Of a DNA stretch of 6,953 nt, positions 1-4,313 are shown piece after piece (the first letter of the stretch is position 1; the number at the start of each line of letters is the position of its first letter). Origin of the DNA: Candidatus Uhrbacteria bacterium (GTDB lineage Bacteria; Patescibacteriota; Patescibacteriia; 2-12-FULL-60-25). The stretch is from the NCBI GenBank assembly GCA_016866635.1, contig VGLT01000045.1:1-6953 (forward strand). The letters run 5' to 3'. Both the position numbers and the translations under genes were made by a program. The notes below the pieces were generated by a model that was given only the letters and a program-made list of their open reading frames with translations, had not been told where the DNA came from and did not search any database.

Positions 1-30
1 TTGTGCGACGCATATTGTGATAACAAAGAA

Positions 31-91
31 GCCGCAGAGAAAGAAGTTTGGAACCCCCTACTCTGCGGGTTCCTTGTCTTTTCTCTGCGGC
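31..91 (-). terminator. Nested GC-rich hairpin, probable terminator of the leftmost gene
   Basis: An outer perfect 12-bp stem pairs 31-42 (GCCGCAGAGAAA) with 80-91 (TTTCTCTGCGGC). Inside it a 7-bp stem pairs 50-56 (GGAACCC) with 67-73 (GGGTTCC). Read on the minus strand, the structure begins 12 nt after the TAG stop of the 104-967 gene and is followed by a T-rich stretch (TTCTTTGTTATC, 30 down to 19). That is the layout of an intrinsic terminator. The plus-strand side has no T tract, so it should act on the minus-strand transcript. The 8-mer CTCTGCGG occurs twice (61-68 and 83-90), and both copies are complementary to 32-39, so two alternative folds are possible. Confidence 0.65.
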
Positions 92-103
92 CTTAGAGCC
101 GCG

Positions 104-967
104 CTATCCGATATCCGTGCTGCCTTCCATCTCTTCGCTGAACAGCTCATCGCGAAGTTCCTTGTCGGGAACGAGCTTTGAGAGCATCAGTTGCGCCTGG
201 CGCAGTGCAGCGGGGATGCGAGGATTCCCCCGCCTTGTTCTCTCGTGCCAGAGTCGGATCCCCTCCTGCAGTAGCGAGATGATTCCTGGGAGGTGCTTGG
301 TGGCTGCCTGAAGGCGGCGGAAGACCTCCTTGGCCGGTGGCATACCGTCACCGCCGTCGGCACCTTCGTCACCACTGTCGATGGCTCGATCGATCTTGCT
401 CCTGAGATCGTTCCTCTCGATCGTCTTCTCGAGAATCGCGATCCTCTGGCGCAGATCGGCCCGCTCCTCTCGGAGACGCCCGATGTCATCATGGAGAGCG
501 GTGTTGTCCTTCTCCAGCGCGACGATGTAGGCGCTGAGTCGCATATCACTGGGTTCGCCGTCCTGGATCCAGCCGAGGAGCATCCTGGTCGGCCGGAAGT
601 GGACACGCCGCCGACTCCCCTCGCTGTCAGAGACGAAGAAGTCGGTGACGCTCATATGCCAGCGCCGCTCGATGTACAGTCTGCGCCTGCGATCTCCAGT
701 ACTGCCAGGCCGCACCCATCCTCGTCGGAAGATCCCTCCGCGAGGCACGTAGATGCAGAACCCGCCGCCGGGATCCATGGCGTACGCATCGGCGAAGTCC
801 TTCTCTTCGTCTTCGCTGAAGGCGTAGAACGTGCCTCTGTAGCCCACGAGCACGTACCAGGGAAGCTGGAAGAGCCACCAGAGCCAGCCTCCAAGCCAGC
901 TCAATCCTGCCATGATGTCGAGACCTGTTAGCCGGTGCGATGGTTTGCCTGTTCTCTCTCGTTGCAT
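104..967 (-). CDS. GC-rich orphan protein: one membrane segment plus leucine-zipper coiled coil
   Basis: The product is 287 residues and I do not recognise the family. The start is set at 967 rather than the in-frame ATG at 1006. AGGAG (975-979) lies 7 nt before 967, whereas the upstream ATG has only a GGAGG 15 nt away. Residues 20-43 form a Trp/Leu-rich hydrophobic stretch long enough to cross the membrane once. Residues 44-140 are a soluble, Arg- and Gly-rich part of unknown fold. Residues 144-183 are a coiled coil: Leu at 144, 151, 158, 165, 172 and 179, exactly every seven residues, with Ile148, Asn155, Ile162, Arg169, Ile176 and Ile183 at the opposite core position. This predicts a dimer or oligomer. 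A Gly/Asp linker (about 197-210) leads to a helical, basic C-terminal region. GC is about 65% (39 of 60 in 421-480), against about 38% in the neighbouring SanA-like gene (23 of 60 in 1561-1620). This suggests a different history or selection. Function is unknown; a membrane-tethered oligomeric scaffold is only an inference. Confidence 0.75.
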   Translation of the reverse strand: MQRERTGKPSHRLTGLDIMAGLSWLGGWLWWLFQLPWYVLVGYRGTFYAFSEDEEKDFADAYAMDPGGGFCIYVPRGGIFRRGWVRPGSTGDRRRRLYIERRWHMSVTDFFVSDSEGSRRRVHFRPTRMLLGWIQDGEPSDMRLSAYIVALEKDNTALHDDIGRLREERADLRQRIAILEKTIERNDLRSKIDRAIDSGDEGADGGDGMPPAKEVFRRLQAATKHLPGIISLLQEGIRLWHERTRRGNPRIPAALRQAQLMLSKLVPDKELRDELFSEEMEGSTDIG

Positions 968-974
968 GGAACCG

Positions 975-979
975 CTCCT
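975..979 (-). promoter_or_regulatory. Ribosome binding site that fixes the start of the leftmost gene
   Basis: On the minus strand this reads AGGAG and lies 7 nt before the ATG at 967-965. It favours that start over the upstream in-frame ATG at 1006. The strength of this site contrasts with rmuC, the acidic gene and the adenosyltransferase gene, which have none visible. Confidence 0.7.
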
Positions 980-1057
980 GTTTTCTCCTGGGGCCGCATG
1001 GCCCATGTGAACTGCGAAAGGCCTCCACGCCTGATAAAGACAAAGCGTGACCCAAGG

Positions 1058-1076
1058 GCACGCCTCTCAGGCGTGC
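1058..1076 (-). repeat. Perfect 8-bp hairpin in the leader of the leftmost gene
   Basis: GCACGCCT (1058-1065) and AGGCGTGC (1069-1076) form a perfect stem around a 3-nt loop, about 90 nt upstream of the 967 start. A further CACGCCT copy lies at 1026-1032. In the minus-strand transcript the first CACGCCT can therefore pair with either of two AGGCGTG copies. No T tract follows on either strand, so a simple terminator is unlikely. A leader RNA structure or a protein-binding inverted repeat is possible. The rest of the 968-1188 gap holds an AT-rich hairpin (1156-1173) and a TAAAAT box on the minus strand (1111 down to 1106) with no convincing -35 partner. Confidence 0.4.
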
Positions 1077-1155
1077 ACTCGATGAACGACGACTCGGCTG
1101 ATCTTATTTTATGAATGTTCTATCAACCGGCGCCACTGGAATCACGTAGGCTACT

Positions 1156-1173
1156 ACAAAATTGCGATTTTGT
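1156..1173. repeat. AT-rich inverted repeat just past the SanA-like gene
   Basis: ACAAAAT (1156-1162) and ATTTTGT (1167-1173) form a perfect 7-bp stem with loop TGCG, 16 nt past the end of the 1189-1806 gene. It may weakly aid transcript termination or protect an mRNA end. The stem is AT-rich and no T run follows it, so a standard intrinsic terminator is not supported. Confidence 0.3.
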
Positions 1174-1188
1174 CCAGAGCTAGGAGGG

Positions 1189-1806
1189 TTAGCCTTTTAT
1201 TGGGGTTTTTGGGTCCCAGATATTGATATCCCACCAGGCTTTTGCGCTAGAAAGGAGGTCTCGAGCCCAGAAATAGGACAAATCATCATAGATTTGTTTG
1301 TCTGCCACGCCCTCGTGAACATCATGACCAAGCTCTGTACAAAGATAGAGAGCTCGTCCCAAGTGAAATCGTTGGGTGATGATTAAGGCATGATTCCCAG
1401 GTGGAAGAAACTTTGAAAGATTTTTACAACTTTCATAGGTTCGATACCCATGAAAATCAATAAAAATATCTTGTTCAGGAACTCCGTGATCCAGGAGATA
1501 CTTTTTCATGGTGGAAATCTCATCTCGTTTATATCCCCCATCATCTCCAGTTATTAAAAGTTTTTTTACCTTTTTTTGTTGATAGGCATCAATCCCTGTA
1601 TCCAAACGATCCTGCAGCACCGTGGAAGGTGTCTGTGTTTTTTCATAGACACTTGCACCTAAGATCATGCCAAGTTCAAAAGGTGGGTCAGTTGGGATCT
1701 GTGTTGACCAATATCGGAGCTGAACATGTACGATCATACCAATACATAAAACGAAGCCGAATACAAAGAGTGCGGCAACACGTTTTATCCATGGGCGGAA
1801 CGACAT
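1189..1806 (-). CDS. SanA/YdcF-type DUF218 membrane protein
   Basis: The product is 205 residues. Residues 9-28 are a hydrophobic membrane anchor, so the rest probably faces outward. The following domain shows the DUF218 pattern in order: ILGASV (48-53), then a stretch after a conserved TPS (59-61), LLITGDDG (83-90), a GVP loop (108-110), a TYES element (123-126) and TQRFHLGRA (144-152). The end, with Lys-Ala-Trp-Trp-Asp (169-173) and a closing Pro-rich tail, resembles E. coli SanA, a protein linked to envelope barrier function and vancomycin exclusion at high temperature. The chemistry of this family is unsettled, so no substrate is given. The start ATG lies 2 nt after the rmuC stop, with AGGAAG (1819 down to 1814) 7 nt upstream, so translation is probably coupled to rmuC in one operon. 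The family call is good; the exact role is inferred. Confidence 0.87.
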   Translation of the reverse strand: MSFRPWIKRVAALFVFGFVLCIGMIVHVQLRYWSTQIPTDPPFELGMILGASVYEKTQTPSTVLQDRLDTGIDAYQQKKVKKLLITGDDGGYKRDEISTMKKYLLDHGVPEQDIFIDFHGYRTYESCKNLSKFLPPGNHALIITQRFHLGRALYLCTELGHDVHEGVADKQIYDDLSYFWARDLLSSAKAWWDINIWDPKTPIKG

Positions 1807-1808
1807 AG

Positions 1809-2840
1809 TTAATCTTCCTGGGACGGCTTCTCGACGAGCACAGGTTGAAATCCAGAACTCTCCCCTGTTACGCGTAATACATCCTTATCAATTTTGCCTA
1901 GCTCTTTACTCGCTAAATTATATTGACTCACAGTTGTCCCTAGGTGCTTTCCAACGCCCTGGAAATATTGCTCATACGCTCCTAGGTGTCGCGAGAGATC
2001 GGCGATGCGTGAGCGAATCTCCTTGGCCTGTTCCTCAATTTTAAGAGCATTTAGACCTTGCAATACCGTTTGTAGATAAGCCGAGAAAGACGTGGGCGAT
2101 ACGATAATGACATGGTACTTTGCCGCCGCTCGTTGAATCAAACTTTCTGTATCATCGGTAACAGCACCGATCTTGTTGATCAACAGATCATAATAAATCG
2201 CTTCATGCGGGATAAACATGAATGCAAAGTCCATCGTCCCCTCTTCCGGTCGAATATATTTGGACGTTTCCAGGATGCGTTGTTTTAAATCGTTTACGAA
2301 CAATTTTTCCAGTCGGTTTTTTTCTTCTTCGTTCGTTTCCTCAATCAATCGATTATAGTTTTCTAGACTGAATTTGGAATCAATAGGCACGAGGTGTTCA
2401 CGTACAAAGACCACCGCATCCACGATTTCCCCGTCCTTGAACTTATACTGCATCTGGTATTGGCTGGGAGCAAAAATATTTTTCAACAAGGTCTCCAAAT
2501 AGTATTCTCCTAGAATTCCGCGCTGCTTTGGATTGGTGAGAATACGCTGAAGGTTTTCCAGCTGACCGGAAAATCCTAGAACCTGGCGATTTGTTTCTTC
2601 AATCTTTACCAACCTCTCTGTGACATCGCGCACCGCATTGGTCATCTGAAAGCTTGCCGCTTGCTGTTGTCGCGCGTTTTCCGTGAGTGAGCCTCTGACA
2701 TCCTGATTAAAGGCTTCCACACGCTGTTGGATGAGCAGGAGAGCCTGTGGATCTATTGATGGCTGGGAGCGTCGTCGATCCAGCCAAATAACAAGTCCAG
2801 CTAGGAGAATAAATCCACACACTATGAGAAGATAGAGCAT
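1809..2840 (-). CDS. rmuC: RmuC family DNA recombination/nuclease-like protein
   Basis: The product is 343 residues, shorter than E. coli RmuC (about 475). Residues 3-20 are a hydrophobic N-terminal anchor followed by Arg-rich DRRR. Residues 30-95 are a Gln-rich, probably coiled-coil region. The conserved RmuC domain covers about 95-320: a NPKQRGILGEYYLE block (103-116), VDAVVF (140-145), VPIDSKF (151-157), FMFIPHEA (208-215) and the VSPTSFSAYLQTV block (247-259). Glu112, Asp141, Asp154 and Lys156 match the spacing expected of a PD-(D/E)xK nuclease fold; this is inferred from the family, not proven here. RmuC proteins limit recombination at inverted repeats and act in DNA maintenance. It is the first gene of an operon with the SanA-like gene. 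The ATG at 2840 has no Shine-Dalgarno site, and an in-frame TAA lies 10-12 nt upstream (2850-2852), so no longer form is possible; a leaderless or short-leader transcript may apply. Confidence 0.95.
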   Translation of the reverse strand: MLYLLIVCGFILLAGLVIWLDRRRSQPSIDPQALLLIQQRVEAFNQDVRGSLTENARQQQAASFQMTNAVRDVTERLVKIEETNRQVLGFSGQLENLQRILTNPKQRGILGEYYLETLLKNIFAPSQYQMQYKFKDGEIVDAVVFVREHLVPIDSKFSLENYNRLIEETNEEEKNRLEKLFVNDLKQRILETSKYIRPEEGTMDFAFMFIPHEAIYYDLLINKIGAVTDDTESLIQRAAAKYHVIIVSPTSFSAYLQTVLQGLNALKIEEQAKEIRSRIADLSRHLGAYEQYFQGVGKHLGTTVSQYNLASKELGKIDKDVLRVTGESSGFQPVLVEKPSQED

Positions 2841-2885
2841 GGGGGTAGGTTAACTCATCAGTTGATTTGACGCCACTCGAAAAAA

Positions 2886-2914
2886 GTTATACACACTCTG
2901 AGCTCTTGATTCCA
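2886..2914 (-). promoter_or_regulatory. Weak promoter candidate for rmuC
   Basis: On the minus strand TATAAC (2891 down to 2886) sits 17 nt after TGGAAT (2914 down to 2909). The -10 box is good, but the -35 box matches only three of six consensus bases. It lies in the 116-nt gap between the divergent rmuC and acidic-protein genes and would give a leader of about 40 nt. Confidence 0.3.
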
Positions 2915-2934
2915 TAAAACAGCTTTTATATCCT
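2906..2934 (+). promoter_or_regulatory. Promoter candidate for the acidic-protein gene
   Basis: TTGATT (2906-2911) and TATCCT (2929-2934) are 17 nt apart, each matching four of six sigma-70-type consensus bases. Transcription would start near 2941, leaving a leader of only about 16 nt before the ATG at 2957. That fits the absence of a Shine-Dalgarno site. It overlaps the candidate rmuC promoter on the other strand. Confidence 0.35.
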
Positions 2935-2956
2935 AGCAGACACATAAATCGATTCT

Positions 2957-3262
2957 ATGACTATGACATTTCACGGACCAAACGATTGGGATTCTTCTGA
3001 CGAAATTGACGACACAAACGGCCTCGCGACTCTTGGTCACGATGAAGAGGATGAGGAAGAGGAGGAAGTAGACGAGGAGGAAAAGGCCGCCGTTGAAGGT
3101 GTTGAAGATCCTGAAGCAAAAAAAGATGAGGTTGAAGAAGAGGAAGATGAAGAAGAAGATGAAGAATTAGATGAGCTTGAAGCGTTGGATCGTTTAGCAA
3201 AGAAAAAATTAAGTGAAGGTCCTGTAGATTTGGATATTGGTGGTGGTGAAGAGGAAGTTTAA
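2957..3262 (+). CDS. Small, extremely acidic low-complexity protein
   Basis: The product is 101 residues, of which 46 are Asp or Glu. No known family is recognised. Residues 1-27 are a mixed N-terminus with Asp-rich patches. Residues 29-78 are almost continuous acidic tract, broken by a short KAAVEGV segment (43-49) and Lys55-Lys56. Residues 71-86 may form a short helix with Leu spaced at 71, 74, 77, 80 and 85 and a basic AKKKL end. The tail is GGGEEEV. It has no membrane segment and no Cys. A disordered protein that binds basic partners, such as a nucleic-acid mimic or chaperone-like buffer, is speculation. The opposite-strand frame (2961-3287) is the Leu/His-rich complement of the GAA/GAT repeats and is rejected. 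No Shine-Dalgarno site precedes the ATG, and a second ATG follows two codons later. The stop overlaps the stop of the convergent adenosyltransferase gene. Confidence 0.65.
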   Translation: MTMTFHGPNDWDSSDEIDDTNGLATLGHDEEDEEEEEVDEEEKAAVEGVEDPEAKKDEVEEEEDEEEDEELDELEALDRLAKKKLSEGPVDLDIGGGEEEV

Positions 3263-3825
3263 TAATCCAAACCCTCGCGTGCGGCAATTCCGCGATAAAA
3301 ATAGTGTTTGACGAGCATCATCTCCGTAACAAGATCCGCACGATCTTTGAATGATTGGGGCGCGTCTCGCCCTGTTAGGATGAGTTCTATATGAGGCGGT
3401 CGCTGGTCGAGGACATCGAGCACGACCGCTTCTTTAATAATGCCAAGATGTGTTGAGGAATTGATCTCGTCCAGCACGATCAACTGGTGTTTGTTTTTTT
3501 CGAATAAATCCCTGACGATGCAGAGTCCTCGCTCGCCTTCTTTTTGATCCTCCGCCGTCACGCCAAAGCGAAAGGCATTTGTGATGGGATCAATGCGATC
3601 CAGTCCTGTTGGAAACAGGTCAATTTCTGATATGCGCGCGCGAATAAATTCTCGCTCTGAATAATGATTCTCTCCTCCCTTATCAAAATAAATAATTGCG
3701 ACGCGTTTTTGTTTGGCTACGGCACGAATAACCGTCCCGAGTGCGGTTGTGGTCTTCCCCTTTCCATTGCCAGTAAACACCTGGATCATCCCCCACTTCT
3801 GTTCACGTGGATGTAGCATACCCAT
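3259..3825 (-). CDS. cobO: Corrinoid (cob(I)yrinic acid a,c-diamide) adenosyltransferase
   Basis: The product is 188 residues, close to the usual size of the CobO/BtuR/CobA family. The enzyme transfers adenosyl from ATP to reduced cobalt in a corrinoid, giving adenosylcobalamin in the cytoplasm. Seen: a P-loop GNGKGKTT (19-26) directly after strand IQVFT; a hydrophobic strand ending in acid, LIVLDEI (115-121); then LTGRDAP and ADLVTEM; and the closing GIAAREGLDY, like the family's usual C-terminus. Its likely customer is the B12-dependent ribonucleotide reductase encoded upstream on the same strand, separated from it by an oppositely oriented orphan gene. No other cobalamin synthesis gene is in the window, so salvage of an external corrinoid is a reasonable inference. 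Start 3825 is the first possible ATG; Met3 or Met13 could also be used, and Met13 lies closest to the usual family start. No Shine-Dalgarno site precedes 3825, and the candidate promoter would give a leader of only a few nucleotides. Confidence 0.93.
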   Translation of the reverse strand: MGMLHPREQKWGMIQVFTGNGKGKTTTALGTVIRAVAKQKRVAIIYFDKGGENHYSEREFIRARISEIDLFPTGLDRIDPITNAFRFGVTAEDQKEGERGLCIVRDLFEKNKHQLIVLDEINSSTHLGIIKEAVVLDVLDQRPPHIELILTGRDAPQSFKDRADLVTEMMLVKHYFYRGIAAREGLDY

Positions 3826-3853
3826 TGACCATTATCAGATTTTATGGTGTTAT
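3825..3853 (+). promoter_or_regulatory. Promoter candidate for the 3896 orphan gene
   Basis: TTGACC (3825-3830, five of six consensus bases) and TGTTAT (3848-3853, four of six) are separated by 17 nt. Transcription would begin near 3860, about 22 nt before the ribosome binding site. It overlaps the divergent candidate promoter of the adenosyltransferase gene, so the two may compete. Confidence 0.45.
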
Positions 3854-3868
3854 TGTGATATTCGGCAA
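3839..3868 (-). promoter_or_regulatory. Promoter candidate for the adenosyltransferase gene
   Basis: On the minus strand TTGCCG (3868 down to 3863) and TAAAAT (3844 down to 3839) are 18 nt apart. Transcription would start about 5-8 nt before the ATG at 3825, giving a nearly leaderless mRNA, in keeping with the lack of a Shine-Dalgarno site. If this is real, the gene does not depend on read-through from the ribonucleotide reductase gene. Confidence 0.4.
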
Positions 3869-3882
3869 AGGACCAAAACAGG

Positions 3883-3892
3883 AAGGAGGTGA
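3883..3892 (+). promoter_or_regulatory. Full-length Shine-Dalgarno site
   Basis: AAGGAGGTGA is complementary over ten bases to the usual 3' end of bacterial 16S rRNA, and the ATG follows 3 nt later at 3896 (5 nt after the GGAGGT core). This is unusually strong for the window and is the main reason to trust the short orphan gene and its start. Confidence 0.85.
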
Positions 3893-3895
3893 CCG

Positions 3896-4252
3896 ATGCC
3901 GTACCGCCCGATCGAAATGGTCATGATCAGGGTCCATGCAAGCAAAACCCTGGTCGAACTTATCACCCCAACGTTCGGCAGATACGCTCCGGCCCGAGAG
4001 GCGCGAGTCGTTCTGCGCCCCTCGGATCACAAAGATGATGCGGGGGTCTGGCACGGTCTCCTCAAGCGCATCCCCAAGGAGTGCCACCAAGGAGACCCGG
4101 AGCGTAGCGAGTGGGACTGCATCTCGACGTTCGGTGATCCCCTTCGGGAGCGCGTCGTGCGCCTCAGGGTGATGGCTGACCGTGTCGAGTGTACGCTCGA
4201 TCACTACGCCGACGAACGGGAAGACACGGGCAAGGTTGCCCAAAGCGGGTGA
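3896..4252 (+). CDS. GC-rich orphan protein of 118 residues
   Basis: No family is recognised. The protein is soluble, with no signal peptide or membrane segment. It has an Ile/Val-rich start (MVMIRVHASKTLVELI, 8-23), an Arg-rich middle with ARVVLRP (36-42), and a VVRLRVMADRVECTLDHY stretch (87-104) that looks like paired beta strands, then a charged tail. Three scattered Cys and several His do not form an obvious metal site. The gene has its own promoter candidate, a ten-base Shine-Dalgarno site and a strong terminator 17 nt after the TGA. It therefore looks like a complete independent unit. GC is about 60% (36 of 60 in 4021-4080), above its neighbours. It points against both flanking genes and separates the ribonucleotide reductase from the adenosyltransferase that serves it. 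The antisense frame 3842-4243 has no such signals and is rejected. Function is unknown. Confidence 0.72.
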   Translation: MPYRPIEMVMIRVHASKTLVELITPTFGRYAPAREARVVLRPSDHKDDAGVWHGLLKRIPKECHQGDPERSEWDCISTFGDPLRERVVRLRVMADRVECTLDHYADEREDTGKVAQSG

Positions 4253-4269
4253 GCAACAACTAGCTCAAG

Positions 4270-4310
4270 CCGGTCGGCGACTCTGAGGAGGGTCGCCGAC
4301 CGGTTTCGAC
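4270..4310 (+). terminator. Strong intrinsic terminator after the orphan gene
   Basis: CCGGTCGGCGAC (4270-4281) pairs perfectly with GTCGCCGACCGG (4292-4303) across a 10-nt loop. The stem can extend by a G-U and two A-U pairs into the flanks. A TTTCGACGTTTT stretch follows on the plus strand. The hairpin also lies 10 nt past the stop of the convergent ribonucleotide reductase gene and may block its transcript too, though that side lacks a T tract. Confidence 0.85.
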
Positions 4311-4313
4311 GTT

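Noticed and set aside
293..931. Plus-strand 212-codon open frame antisense to the zipper gene
   Set aside because: High GC makes long antisense frames common. This frame has no Shine-Dalgarno site or recognisable domain, while the minus frame has a ribosome site, a membrane segment, a heptad pattern and a terminator.
968..1006. Longer form of the leftmost protein from ATG 1006
   Set aside because: The nearest GGAGG is 15 nt away, while ATG 967 has AGGAG at 7 nt. The extra 13 residues carry no recognisable feature.
1156..1173. Intrinsic terminator for the SanA-like gene
   Set aside because: The stem is only 7 bp and AT-rich, with no T tract after it on either strand; it is kept only as an inverted repeat.
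1162..1386. Plus-strand 74-codon open frame at the end of the SanA-like gene
   Set aside because: It lies almost wholly antisense to the conserved C-terminal part of the DUF218 protein and shows no domain.
3041..3180. Possible simple-sequence repeat or CRISPR-like array in the GA-rich tract
   Set aside because: The repetition is irregular codon-level Glu/Asp coding without fixed repeat units or spacers.
2961..3287. Minus-strand 108-codon Leu/His/Pro-rich open frame
   Set aside because: It is the complement of the GAA/GAG/GAT tract of the acidic gene, and it overlaps the end of cobO.
3842..4243. Minus-strand 133-codon open frame opposite the 118-residue orphan gene
   Set aside because: No ribosome site was seen, and the plus frame has a ten-base Shine-Dalgarno match and a terminator in the right direction.
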